DNA of 64,000 nucleotides. Origin: Enterococcus mundtii. Lineage in GTDB: Bacteria; Bacillota; Bacilli; Lactobacillales; Enterococcaceae. Both the position numbers and the translations under genes were made by a program. Positions within the stretch are counted from its first letter, which is position 1. Every line of letters starts with the position of its first letter. The stretch is from contig NZ_AP019810.1 of NCBI RefSeq assembly GCF_013394305.1, positions 2,043,501 to 2,107,500 on the forward strand, read 5' to 3'. Below are positions 9,952 to 18,758 of the stretch, one piece after another. The notes under the pieces were generated by a model. It was not told the origin of the DNA. It ran no database searches and worked only from the letters and a program-made list of their open reading frames with translations.

Positions 9952-12114
9952 TTGAAGAAAATGTTTAGTTTTGATTTTTGGCAGAAATTTGGAAAGGCTT
10001 TAATGGTCGTTGTAGCAGTTATGCCAGCTGCTGGATTAATGATCAGTATCGGGAAATCGATCCCATTGATCAACCCGAACATGGCAGCACTTGTCACTAC
10101 GGGTGGCGTTCTTGAAAGTATTGGTTGGGCAATTATTGGGAACTTGCATTTATTATTTGCATTAGCGATAGGTGGTAGTTGGGCAAAAGAACGAGCAGGT
10201 GGTGCATTCGCTGCCGGAATCTCGTTTGTTTTGATCAATCGGATCACAGGAGCAATCTTCGGGGTCACAACAGAGATGTTAGCAAACGAAGACGCCTTCA
10301 CACATACGTTGTTCGGTACACGAATCATGGTGAAAGGATTCTTTACGAGTGTCTTAGAAGCTCCTGCATTGAACATGGGGGTATTCGTAGGGATCATCGC
10401 TGGGTTCGTCGGTGCGATGGCTTATAACAAATACTATAACTACCGTAAATTACCAGATGCACTTTCTTTCTTTAATGGGAAACGATTTGTTCCTTTTGTA
10501 GTGATTCTTTGGTCAACGATCGTAGCTCTTATTTTGGCAGCAGTTTGGCCAGCTATTCAAGCAGGAATCAACAACTTTGGTTTATGGATTGCACAATCGC
10601 AAGATAGCGCACCAATTTTAGCACCATTTTTATATGGAACATTAGAACGGTTATTACTACCTTTTGGTTTACACCACATGTTGACGATTCCAATCAACTA
10701 TACGCAATTAGGTGGAACATATGAGATTTTATCTGGCGCACAAGCCGGTACACAAGTATTTGGTCAAGATCCACTATGGTTAGCTTGGGCAACTGACTTA
10801 GTGAACCTGCGAGGTGCAGGAGACATGGCACAGTATGAATTCGTCTTGAACAATTGGACACCGGCACGTTTCAAAGTCGGTCAAATGATTGGTTCTTCTG
10901 GTATTTTGATGGGGATGGCGCTTGCGATGTATCGCAATGTCGATCCAGACAAAAAAGCAAAATACAAATCCATGTATTTCTCAGCTGCTTTAGCTGTCTT
11001 TTTAACAGGGGTAACAGAACCACTAGAATTTATGTTTATGTTTGCGGCAGTTCCACTGTATGCAATCTATGCAGTGATCCAAGGAGCAGCTTTTGCGATG
11101 GCGGATATCTTACCGTTGCGTGTCCACTCCTTCGGGAATATCGAATTATTGACGCGAACACCATTAGGGATCAAAGCAGGACTTGGCGGCGATTTGATCA
11201 ACTTCGTCATCTGTGTCATTCTCTTTGGCGTAGTCACTTATTTCTTAGCAAACTTCTTGATCAAGAAATTCAATTTTGCGACACCAGGACGTAACGGGAA
11301 CTATGATAGTGACAGTGAAGAAACAACCACTGGCACGACAACAGGAGCGGCGGATCAACAAATTATCCAAATCATCCATTTATTAGGTGGAAAAGAAAAT
11401 ATCAAAGACGTGGATGCTTGTATGACGCGTTTACGTGTAACAGTGGCAGATCGAGGTAGAGTTGGTTCAGAAGACGCGTGGAAACGTGCTGGCGCAATGG
11501 GCTTGATCGTCAAAGACAATGGTGTCCAAGCAGTTTATGGGCCAAAAGCAGATGTGTTAAAATCAGATATTGAAGATTTGTTGCAATCAGGCGCAGATAT
11601 TCCTGAACCACAAATCAAAGAAGTCGTGATGGAAAAAGAAACAGCGACAGCAGCATTAGGGATCGAAAAAGAATTGTACGCAGTAGCCAAAGGAGAAGTG
11701 ATTGCTTTAGCAGCGGTCAATGATCCAGTATTCTCACAAAAAATGATGGGTGACGGTTTTGCAGTCATTCCTGAAACAGATACGATCACTGCTCCAGTAA
11801 CGGGTAAAATCGTTAGCGTATTCCCAACGAAACACGCCATCGGGATGGAAACAGCTGAAGGCGCAGAAGTACTGATCCACATGGGAATCGATACTGTCCA
11901 AATGGCGCAACCCGCATTTGAAGTATCTGTGAAAGAAGGACAAGAAGTCACACCAGGCATGCCGATTGCACGCATGGATCTTGCAAAAGTCAAAGAACAA
12001 GGAAAAGATACAACGATCATGGTTGTTTTCACGGATGATAAAGTGAAAGAAATTGCGATCACTACACTTGGTTCTGTTGAAATGGGTACAGAAATCGGAA
12101 AAATCAAGCTATAA
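9952..12114 (+). CDS. malT: Maltose PTS permease, EIICBA
   Basis: 720-residue three-domain phosphotransferase permease of the glucose family. Order: EIIC (about 1-440, ten or so membrane segments, with the conserved GLHHMLTIP and GVTEPLEF motifs), EIIB (phospho-Cys C490 in DACMTRLRV), and EIIA (phospho-His H643 in LIHMGIDTVQM). The start is TTG 9952, seven bases after AAAGGAGAG. In Enterococcus MalT imports maltose with phosphorylation or, with MapA, supplies maltose to the phosphorylase after dephosphorylation by a dedicated hydrolase. The latter model fits this locus, where a phosphohydrolase-like gene follows directly. Regulated by the two MalR operators. Confidence 0.93.
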   Translation: MKKMFSFDFWQKFGKALMVVVAVMPAAGLMISIGKSIPLINPNMAALVTTGGVLESIGWAIIGNLHLLFALAIGGSWAKERAGGAFAAGISFVLINRITGAIFGVTTEMLANEDAFTHTLFGTRIMVKGFFTSVLEAPALNMGVFVGIIAGFVGAMAYNKYYNYRKLPDALSFFNGKRFVPFVVILWSTIVALILAAVWPAIQAGINNFGLWIAQSQDSAPILAPFLYGTLERLLLPFGLHHMLTIPINYTQLGGTYEILSGAQAGTQVFGQDPLWLAWATDLVNLRGAGDMAQYEFVLNNWTPARFKVGQMIGSSGILMGMALAMYRNVDPDKKAKYKSMYFSAALAVFLTGVTEPLEFMFMFAAVPLYAIYAVIQGAAFAMADILPLRVHSFGNIELLTRTPLGIKAGLGGDLINFVICVILFGVVTYFLANFLIKKFNFATPGRNGNYDSDSEETTTGTTTGAADQQIIQIIHLLGGKENIKDVDACMTRLRVTVADRGRVGSEDAWKRAGAMGLIVKDNGVQAVYGPKADVLKSDIEDLLQSGADIPEPQIKEVVMEKETATAALGIEKELYAVAKGEVIALAAVNDPVFSQKMMGDGFAVIPETDTITAPVTGKIVSVFPTKHAIGMETAEGAEVLIHMGIDTVQMAQPAFEVSVKEGQEVTPGMPIARMDLAKVKEQGKDTTIMVVFTDDKVKEIAITTLGSVEMGTEIGKIKL

Positions 12115-12129
12115 TAAATAAAAGAAGTG

Positions 12130-12220
12130 ATCAGAGATTGTGACGAAAAAGCGAGACGATTGAGGAGAGATTTCTTCAATAATCAGCGCTGACGTAACAG
12201 TCTCTGATTTTTATGTAAAA
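12130..12220 (+). terminator. Long stem-loop after malT
   Basis: Outer arms ATCAGAGATTGT and AACAGTCTCTGAT with TTTTTA following; inner part GACGAAAAAGCG..CAGCGCTGACG can fold further. Likely a partial terminator between malT and the next gene. Confidence 0.6.
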
Positions 12221-12242
12221 ATAGAAAAGAGGTTCCAAAAAA

Positions 12243-13073
12243 ATGAAAATAATGACGTTGAATACACATAGTTGGTTGGAAGAAGAACCAGTAACTAAAC
12301 TACAAGACCTTGTAGACAAGATTTTAACTGAGCGCTATGATGTCATTGCTTTGCAAGAGGTCAATCAACTGATTGAAACAAAGATCGTAAATGAACAAGA
12401 GCTAGTCGGTTTTTGTCCAGTAACGAATCAGACCCCAATCCACAAAGATAATTTCGCTTATTGCTTGATCCGACGACTGGCAGAAGCAGGAGAATCCTAT
12501 TTTTGGAGTTGGGAAATGAGTCATATTGGTTATGACAAGTATGAAGAAGGAAACGCTATTTTATCAAAGGCTCCTTTGGATAGTCGGGCATACATAGTGT
12601 CTGAAACAAAAGAAAAAGAAAACTACCGTACCCGCATGGTCCTTGTTGCCAAAACAGTTATTGACAATCAACCAATCGTTGTCGCAAGCTGTCATTTCTC
12701 TTGGTGGTCAGATATAGAAACGGGCTTTGCCTACGAGTGGCAATTCTTACAGAAAGAACTCCTAACTTATCAAATACCTTGCTTGTTGATGGGTGATTTT
12801 AATAATCCAGTAGGTGAGGAAGGGTATCGCTTAGTTAATGAAGATAACCAATTGAACATCAAAGATTCATATGTTTTAGCCGAACAAAAATCTGAAGAAG
12901 CCACGATCGAGAAAAAAATCGATGGCTGGGAAAACAATACAGAAGCACTGCGAATCGACTATATTTTCGTTCCGACTGATAGTAAAGTCAGTACGTATAC
13001 GCGCGTCTTTGATGGGACGAATGGCCCGGTCGTTAGTGATCATTTTGGAGTGTCTGTAGAAATGGATCTATAA
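12243..13073 (+). CDS. Endonuclease/exonuclease/phosphatase-fold hydrolase
   Basis: 276 residues with the metal-dependent EEP fold: LNTHSW at the N-terminus, catalytic Glu in ALQEVNQ (about residue 40), DF in MGDFNNP (about 182) and the C-terminal His in SDHFGVS. Enzymes of this fold cleave phosphoester bonds in DNA, lipids, inositol phosphates or sugar phosphates. Its fixed place behind malT suggests a role in maltose use; it may remove phosphate from maltose-6'-phosphate so that MapA can act, as proposed for similarly placed hydrolases. That function is an inference from context. No signal peptide, so cytoplasmic. Ribosome site AGAGG eight bases before ATG. Confidence 0.8.
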   Translation: MKIMTLNTHSWLEEEPVTKLQDLVDKILTERYDVIALQEVNQLIETKIVNEQELVGFCPVTNQTPIHKDNFAYCLIRRLAEAGESYFWSWEMSHIGYDKYEEGNAILSKAPLDSRAYIVSETKEKENYRTRMVLVAKTVIDNQPIVVASCHFSWWSDIETGFAYEWQFLQKELLTYQIPCLLMGDFNNPVGEEGYRLVNEDNQLNIKDSYVLAEQKSEEATIEKKIDGWENNTEALRIDYIFVPTDSKVSTYTRVFDGTNGPVVSDHFGVSVEMDL

Positions 13074-13269
13074 GATAGGTGCTTTTTGCCGTAGTTGGAT
13101 TCACTCAAATAAGTTTGATGAGGAGAAAGATTGGATTGATCAAGATAAAGCGAACGAATAAGAGCTGACAAGTCATAGGATTTTTCAAACCCACTTACTT
13201 ACGTTTCATATAACGATTAACCAAGAGAATGTCTGCTGAGAAAGGATAAATTATCTACTCTCAAATTTT

Positions 13270-13322
13270 TAAGAATAAGCGAGGCTATGACAGTCAATCT
13301 GTCATAGCCTCGCTTATTCTTA
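13270..13322. terminator. Bidirectional terminator, 24-bp perfect stem
   Basis: TAAGAATAAGCGAGGCTATG and its complement, extended to 24 paired bases around a five-base loop (TCAAT), between two converging genes. The rest of 13074-13366 shows no gene. Confidence 0.88.
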
Positions 13323-13366
13323 TACATATATGATAGATGTTACGTATAATCTAAAAAAATGATAGC

Positions 13367-15046
13367 CTAGCTGATTTTCACATTTTTTTCTTTTCTAAAA
13401 TTAAACTTTTGTGAAAGATAGATGCCTAAAAAGGATAGCCAACCGGCAATAGTCGCAGCAACAACGAAGTAGAAATAGACGGGAAGGTCGTAATAGAGAA
13501 TGATCTCGTTGATGCCATTATGCTGTTTGACGATCGGTGTACCGATATCGGTCAATTCAAAATCCGTCAATTTCTGTCCATTTTGCATCAAGACGGTTCG
13601 ATCATACACGATAACTGGCACATGAACAGTCGGTTCACCGGTATTTTTCCATTTGATACTCAACCGACCATCAGGATGTGATTTGATGAATGTTGTTTCA
13701 TTTTCCAGGATTTCTTCATTGTATCGATCGTATTTATTTGCCTTTGTTTGTTTATAGATCGGCAAATAATCTGGCGTAGTTTTCTGGAAAACAAATAAAC
13801 TTTTGGACATATCACGACTGTAGAAAGTTTTTCTTGCTTCATCAGGTGTATCGAACAAATACGTATGACGACTGACGAAGGTTTCATCTTCCCATTTATT
13901 GAGGTGACGGTATAAGTTTTGGATGGTCTGAACAGAACTGATCAGGATCAGTAAGGTCGCAGCTATCCGTAACCAGGTTTTGTTTTCCCAACGATTGGCG
14001 ACGATTGCAAAGTAAAGTAAGAAAAGCAAGGTAAATGGGACAAAGAAACGAAATGGAAACTGAATCAAGCTAATAAATGGCACTTCGTTTTCAACTAATG
14101 TATTCCAAGGGATCAGGCTGGTTGAAAGTAAGAAGAACACAACACTTGTGCGTAACAAAAGTTTTGGAAACAGTTCTTCTCTTTTTCGGAACAATAAGAA
14201 ACATAAAAATCCAGCAAATAAAACGACAGGTAGGATTTTCGGATAATTCAACCAGTAACTTCCCTCAAGATTGATTGATTTCTCTGTCATGCGTCGATTG
14301 ACGAAAGGTGGAAGAATCTCATTCCCACTGTAAACCATCGCCATACCTACCCAGATGTTTGCCGTTAGGATAAAGTAAAGCAAAATTGATTTCCCTAATT
14401 GTAAAAGAGCTTTTCCCTTGTTGGTTTGTGTGAAGAAATAATACCCATAAAAAGGAATATACATCAATACTAGCATCACAGAAGATAGCAGATGGATCTG
14501 CGTCATCAATGCAATCGCTGCAGTTACTTTAAGTACAGGGAATTTTTTATGCACGATGAAATCAACGAGCGGGATCATACATAAAGGATAAAATACTGTT
14601 CCCCAGCTCGTAAAACCTTGATTAACAGCCCAATATTGGATCGAATAGGTCGTCATGAACAGGACTGAAACCGGTACACTTACCCATTCACGTACTTTTA
14701 CATAACGCAACAAAGTCAACATGGACCAACCTGCGATAAGGAAGAGGATAAAATTCGATAAAATCTGGTAATGATACCAACTTCTAGCAACGAGTACGAT
14801 CAACCCTTGAAAGTATGAGAATAAGGGACCGTAGATTGCATTGACGATCCGACCGCTTTGTTGAAAGCCATACATCGATGGGAAGTAGTGTAAGTCTCCG
14901 TGAATAATTTGTTGGGCTGCATCATAAAAACGATTGTAATGAAATGGCGCATCAGCCCCGATGATCAATTTGTGTGATAATATATTTGGCAATACGAAAA
15001 TAATTGCGAAAATAAAAATCAAAAAATATGGTCTATATTTTTTCAA
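13367..15046 (-). CDS. Polytopic membrane protein, GT-C/PTPS-related type
   Basis: 559 residues starting at TTG (AAAAGGAG nine bases upstream). About twelve hydrophobic segments, first at residues 6-24; the first external loop holds GADAPFHYNRFYDA, an acidic motif like the catalytic Asp loop of GT-C glycosyltransferases, and a long extracytoplasmic C-terminal domain (about 390-520) precedes a last membrane helix and a basic tail. This architecture fits the 6-pyruvoyl-tetrahydropterin-synthase-related membrane family of lactic acid bacteria and YfhO-like lipid-linked sugar transferases. A role in modifying cell-envelope polymers is plausible; substrate is unknown. It is a single-gene unit. Confidence 0.6.
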   Translation of the reverse strand: MKKYRPYFLIFIFAIIFVLPNILSHKLIIGADAPFHYNRFYDAAQQIIHGDLHYFPSMYGFQQSGRIVNAIYGPLFSYFQGLIVLVARSWYHYQILSNFILFLIAGWSMLTLLRYVKVREWVSVPVSVLFMTTYSIQYWAVNQGFTSWGTVFYPLCMIPLVDFIVHKKFPVLKVTAAIALMTQIHLLSSVMLVLMYIPFYGYYFFTQTNKGKALLQLGKSILLYFILTANIWVGMAMVYSGNEILPPFVNRRMTEKSINLEGSYWLNYPKILPVVLFAGFLCFLLFRKREELFPKLLLRTSVVFFLLSTSLIPWNTLVENEVPFISLIQFPFRFFVPFTLLFLLYFAIVANRWENKTWLRIAATLLILISSVQTIQNLYRHLNKWEDETFVSRHTYLFDTPDEARKTFYSRDMSKSLFVFQKTTPDYLPIYKQTKANKYDRYNEEILENETTFIKSHPDGRLSIKWKNTGEPTVHVPVIVYDRTVLMQNGQKLTDFELTDIGTPIVKQHNGINEIILYYDLPVYFYFVVAATIAGWLSFLGIYLSQKFNFRKEKNVKIS

Positions 15047-15240
15047 CTGTTTGGCTCCTTTTCATATAATAACTAAACTTATCATAAAGGTTAATGAAAA
15101 GAGAGGCAAGGAATTAGAAAAAAATTGAAAATAACATGAAATTATTTATGTAAATCATAAAGAAATCAATTGGAAAAGTTAAATGACCACATTTATTTAC
15201 AATAAAATAAAGGGTAGAAACAAAAGCCTCCGTTTATAAT

Positions 15241-15286
15241 GATCAAAAAGCCACTGGTCTTCATCAATTGAAGGAGTGGCTTTTGA
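15241..15286. terminator. Terminator
   Basis: Arms ATCAAAAAGCCACT and AGTGGCTTTTGAT around an AT-rich loop, T-rich on both sides; ends the padC transcript on the minus strand. Confidence 0.7.
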
Positions 15287-15310
15287 TTTTATACGAGTGA
15301 GGTAGAGTGA

Positions 15311-15844
15311 TTATTTATTGATACGACGGTAGTTTTCATCGAAGTAACGACCTTCACGAATGTCTTTTGGCATTCCTTCATAAGGTTCTTCGCTAATTAC
15401 GTCTTCATTATCAACACCCGCATCACCCATATAAGTAATTGTCGCAAATTCTGGAACGACTAGTTTTGGATATGTTTCATATTTTTCACGAGCAGCTTCC
15501 ATTTCCGCAATATGTTCGTTTTGGAAAGTGACAGTGATCTCTGGATGTTCTTCGACCCATTTAGGGAAGAAAATCGTGCCATGGAGTTTTTTCTCATTTG
15601 GCATAAAGTCTAAAGCAACGTCTGTACCAGTTGGTTCAGTCCAAGTGATTTTAAAAACACCATCTGTTAATTTTACAATATCTGCTTCTTGATCTTTGAC
15701 CCAACGCCCTTTGACCATTCCGCCATGAATACGATAGTCAACGGTGTGGTCATTTTTTGCATACCATTCATATTCCCAACCATTATCATACGTATAGATA
15801 AAGTGAGTTCCAATAAAATCTTCTAAGTTTTTGAATTGTTTCAT
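15311..15844 (-). CDS. padC: Phenolic acid decarboxylase
   Basis: Decarboxylates p-coumaric, caffeic and ferulic acid to vinyl phenols in the cytoplasm, detoxifying plant phenolics. I choose the ATG at 15844 ([17 protein letters not shown]), nine bases after GGGAG, not the ATG nine bases earlier that overlaps the ribosome site. The 177-residue product has the residues known to be catalytic in Bacillus PAD at the expected places: Y17, Y19, R47 and E70 (equivalent to Y11, Y13, R41, E64). The divergent padR gene and the 26-bp palindrome between them complete the classical PAD/PadR switch. Confidence 0.95.
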   Translation of the reverse strand: MKQFKNLEDFIGTHFIYTYDNGWEYEWYAKNDHTVDYRIHGGMVKGRWVKDQEADIVKLTDGVFKITWTEPTGTDVALDFMPNEKKLHGTIFFPKWVEEHPEITVTFQNEHIAEMEAAREKYETYPKLVVPEFATITYMGDAGVDNEDVISEEPYEGMPKDIREGRYFDENYRRINK

Positions 15845-15866
15845 GTAAAACATCTCCCTTTAAATT

Positions 15867-15892
15867 AAAACATGTAATAATTTACATGTTTT
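15867..15892. promoter_or_regulatory. PadR operator
   Basis: Perfect inverted repeat AAAACATGTAA-TAAT-TTACATGTTTT with 11-bp arms, containing the ATGT/ACAT halves of PadR boxes. It lies 23 bp upstream of the padC start and 56 bp before padR, so it can repress both. Confidence 0.9.
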
Positions 15893-15947
15893 TGATTACG
15901 TGATTATGATAGAATGATTTTGAGAGAATGTCAAGGAGGAAATTTTG

Positions 15948-16496
15948 ATGGCTAGAAAAAATACATTACGCTATATATTACTGGGATTACTGAGCAAAAA
16001 AAATCAAACGGGGTATGAATTGAATCAAGCATTCAAAAATGAAATCGGTGAATTCTGGCAGGCAAAGCATAGTCAGATCTATCCTGAACTGGCCAAAATG
16101 GAAGAACTAGGAATCATCAAACATGAAGTAGGAATCACTGGAGTCAAGCTAGAAAAGAAAATTTATCAGCTGACTGAAGAAGGGCGTGTTTTGTTAAACG
16201 AATGGATCCATACCTCGCCAAATGAACTTCCAGTCAATCGAGACGAATTTGTCTTGAAACTTTATTTTGTGAAAGATATCAATGATCCAACATGGATTGA
16301 GATTCTTGAACAGCAAAAGGAGCTTCATGAAGAAAAAAGACAGCATTTATTCGCCCGACAACAAGTGATTTTCCCGACAGAAAAAGACCAACATGAAAAT
16401 TATGGCCATTATCTGATCTTGTCTCACGCAATCAATCGAGAAACCGAATATATCAATTGGTTGACACAAGTATTGGAACAAGAAATAAGAAAATAA
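15948..16496 (+). CDS. padR: PadR transcriptional regulator
   Basis: 182 residues. N-terminal winged helix (about 5-85; LGLLSKKNQTGYELNQAF, QIYPELAKMEELGIIKHE, YQLTEEGR) and a C-terminal helical dimerisation domain (about 95-182), the two-domain class of PadR. It represses the divergent padC until phenolic acids bind. Start is ATG 15948, eight bases after AAGGAGG; an adjacent TTG is less likely. Confidence 0.92.
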   Translation: MARKNTLRYILLGLLSKKNQTGYELNQAFKNEIGEFWQAKHSQIYPELAKMEELGIIKHEVGITGVKLEKKIYQLTEEGRVLLNEWIHTSPNELPVNRDEFVLKLYFVKDINDPTWIEILEQQKELHEEKRQHLFARQQVIFPTEKDQHENYGHYLILSHAINRETEYINWLTQVLEQEIRK

Positions 16497-16520
16497 ATGG
16501 AAAGTTTATGACAAACAACT

Positions 16521-16612
16521 TAAAAAGGCGACAACCACAAAAATTTGAAAAACAATTTTCGTGGATGGCGCCTTATTTCTCGAGGCTGAACACTTCTGTC
16601 TAGACCTCGTGG
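16521..16612 (-). repeat. Palindromic intergenic repeat, copy B
   Basis: Read on the minus strand it matches copy A over most of its length: AGACAGAAGTGTTCAGC, GAGAAATAAG, then the loop CGAAAATTGTTTTTCAAATT. Its stem is different in composition (AAGGCG/CGCCTT, CCAC/GTGG). It sits between converging padR and the merR-type gene and can act as a bidirectional terminator. Confidence 0.8.
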
Positions 16613-16683
16613 TGGCTTTTTTATTTAACTGTAGCAAGTCGGCTACAAGTTCTAATGGAGTAAAAAAAAACTGCGATCTTTTC

Positions 16684-17151
16684 TTATTTTTCCAGTACTT
16701 TTTTAGGATCGATCGTTTCATCTGCTGGAAGGATCTTATAAGATAGTTCATCCGTTTCTTCGTCATGAATAATACATAGCTGTTCCAGATCATTGAAGTC
16801 GCCAATTAAAAGGAGTGTATAACGTTCATCAATCAATTGGATGTCTTTGATGGACTTTGAGAAAACTTTTCGGACATGGTGCATTTTGTTTAAACGTTCC
16901 TGAGCTTTTTCAGCGGCTTTGGTCAACGTGTACCCTTCATCTAAAAATTTCTTGATGATCTCAACTTTGACCACTGTCGGTAATCGGTATTTTCTTGAAC
17001 AATTCGCGTCAGCAGTAACGGATTGGATAAAGCCTTTTTGTTCCCAGTATCTCAATTGTCGTGGTGAAACTCCGACGATCTCACTCAATTCACTAATGCC
17101 TACTAATAAATGGTCATTTTCCAATAATTGTTTAAGTGAAGCTCCCACCAT
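16684..17151 (-). CDS. MerR-family regulator
   Basis: 155 residues with an N-terminal MerR helix-turn-helix (LVGISELSEIVGVSPRQLRY, about 15-34, then YWEQKGFI) and a coiled-coil/effector part without a visible cysteine cluster. It is divergent from the multidrug MFS operon and probably controls it, like other regulators paired with DHA2 exporters. ATG is eight bases after AAAGGAG. Ligand unknown. Confidence 0.82.
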   Translation of the reverse strand: MVGASLKQLLENDHLLVGISELSEIVGVSPRQLRYWEQKGFIQSVTADANCSRKYRLPTVVKVEIIKKFLDEGYTLTKAAEKAQERLNKMHHVRKVFSKSIKDIQLIDERYTLLLIGDFNDLEQLCIIHDEETDELSYKILPADETIDPKKVLEK

Positions 17152-17188
17152 TCGTCACACTCCTTTGTTGGTCGTTCCCTTAATTATA

Positions 17189-17225
17189 CTTTTGTTGACT
17201 ATCATGTCAAGTAGGTTGACAAAAG
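17189..17225. promoter_or_regulatory. Dyad in the merR/MFS divergent promoter
   Basis: Outer arms CTTTTGT and ACAAAAG enclose an inner dyad TTGAC-TATCAT-GTCAA (17195-17210) and a candidate -35 TTGACA (17216-17221) for the MFS gene. Probable MerR-type operator; the -10 box is not clear. Confidence 0.55.
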
Positions 17226-17285
17226 TTAAAAATAGGAATAAAGTATCTTAGTGGTTTCAGAAAACATTCAGAAAGAAGGAGAAAT

Positions 17286-18758
17286 ATGAGTAAGAATCAA
17301 CCCGTAGATATTTACGGAAAACCATATAATCGTACACTATTAGTTGTCGTGTTATTGATTGGGACATTTTGTACGGTCTTGAATCAGACCTTATTGACAA
17401 CTGCTTTTCCAGCATTGATGAAAGCTTTTGATATTTCAGCTTCTGATGTGCAATGGTTGACAACAGGCTTTTTACTAGTGAACGGGATCATGATTCCGAT
17501 TACTGCTTGGTTGATCAATAAATTTAGTTCTAGAAAATTATATCTGTCAGCTATGACGATTTTTTTGATTGGAACGATTACCTGTTTTACTGCTCCTAAC
17601 TTTAGTACGCTACTGATTGGACGTTTGATCCAAGCGTGTGGTGTAGGGGTATCTATGCCATTATTGCAAAATATCATGCTATCGATCTTCCCACCAGAAA
17701 AAAGAGGTTCTGCTATGGGAATGTCTGGGATCGTTATCGGATTAGCCCCAGCATTAGGCCCAACACTATCTGGTTATATCATTGATAACTATCATTGGCG
17801 CGATTTATTTGGAATGGTTATTCCCATCGTCGTTCTTGTTTTAGTACTTGCGTTCTTTTTGATGAAGAGTGTGATTCCTTTATCCAATCCAAGTATCGAT
17901 ATTTTCTCTGCCATTCTTTCAACAATTGGATTTGGTAGTTTGCTATACGGATTTTCAAGCGTAGGAGACGCCGGTTGGGGAAGTACGAAAGTAATCAGCT
18001 TCTTGATCGTTGGTGTGATTTTCATCGCCGCATTTGCTTGGCGTCAATTACATTTAGAACATCCATTCTTAGAGTTGCGCGTTTTTAAATCACCAACCTT
18101 TACGATTGCAGCGATTTTAGCTGGCGTAACGAATATGGCGATGGTCGGTGCGGAAATGGTTGTGCCATTGTATATTCAAAATATTCGTGGAGAATCGGCA
18201 TTCCACTCTGGCTTGATGTTGCTTCCTGGTGCATTGATCATGGGTGCCATGATGCCGATCACTGGTGCGATTTTTGATAAACACGGGGCAAAACGTCTTG
18301 CGATTGTTGGGATGTTCATCCTAACAGCAGCTACAGCACCTTTTGCCTTCTTGACTGAAACGACACCTGTTTTGTATATCGTCATTCTTTATGCGATCCG
18401 AATGTTTGGGATCTCGATGGTCATGATGCCGGTGACAACATCAGGAATGAATGCTTTACCTAACAACTTGATCAGCCACGGAACAGCAGTGAACAATACC
18501 TTCCGCCAAATTGCAAGTTCAATCGGAACTGCGATTTTGATCAGTGTGTTGACAAATGTTACGAAAGACAATCTACCAACGGATGCTGTGTTGAAAAGTA
18601 CACCTTTAGCCTATAAAGATCAAGCAATCAACGCGACTTTATCTGGTTACCATGCAGCCTTCTTTGTCGCAATCATATTCGGCTTGATCGGCTTTGCGAT
18701 TGCTTTCTTCTTAAAAAGAAAAGAACCAGTAGTGGTGGAAGTGGGGGATAACGCATGA
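17286..18758 (+). CDS. Multidrug MFS exporter (DHA2, 14 TM)
   Basis: 490 residues, EmrB/QacA subfamily. Motif C of antiporters is seen as GIVIGLAPALGPTLSGYIID (about residues 149-168), the first helix region carries the family signature LNQTLLTTAFPALMKAF, and around 14 hydrophobic segments are visible. It should expel toxic compounds with proton exchange. Ribosome site GAAGGAG precedes ATG. Its stop overlaps the ATG of the DUF4811 gene (ATGA), so the two are co-translated. Substrate unknown. Confidence 0.88.
   Translation: MSKNQPVDIYGKPYNRTLLVVVLLIGTFCTVLNQTLLTTAFPALMKAFDISASDVQWLTTGFLLVNGIMIPITAWLINKFSSRKLYLSAMTIFLIGTITCFTAPNFSTLLIGRLIQACGVGVSMPLLQNIMLSIFPPEKRGSAMGMSGIVIGLAPALGPTLSGYIIDNYHWRDLFGMVIPIVVLVLVLAFFLMKSVIPLSNPSIDIFSAILSTIGFGSLLYGFSSVGDAGWGSTKVISFLIVGVIFIAAFAWRQLHLEHPFLELRVFKSPTFTIAAILAGVTNMAMVGAEMVVPLYIQNIRGESAFHSGLMLLPGALIMGAMMPITGAIFDKHGAKRLAIVGMFILTAATAPFAFLTETTPVLYIVILYAIRMFGISMVMMPVTTSGMNALPNNLISHGTAVNNTFRQIASSIGTAILISVLTNVTKDNLPTDAVLKSTPLAYKDQAINATLSGYHAAFFVAIIFGLIGFAIAFFLKRKEPVVVEVGDNA

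Noticed and set aside
9840-10397. Long open frame (185 codons) on the minus strand over the malT start.
   Set aside because: It is antisense to a clear EIIC domain, covers the malT promoter and has no family resemblance or ribosome site.
11535-12179. 214-codon open frame on the minus strand at the malT end.
   Set aside because: Shadow of the EIIB/EIIA coding sequence; composition follows the sense codons.
13190-13212. Sequence CTTACGTTTCATATAA resembles the trehalose hydrolase promoter segment at 48.3 kb.
   Set aside because: It lacks the full palindrome and lies downstream of a gene; taken as chance.
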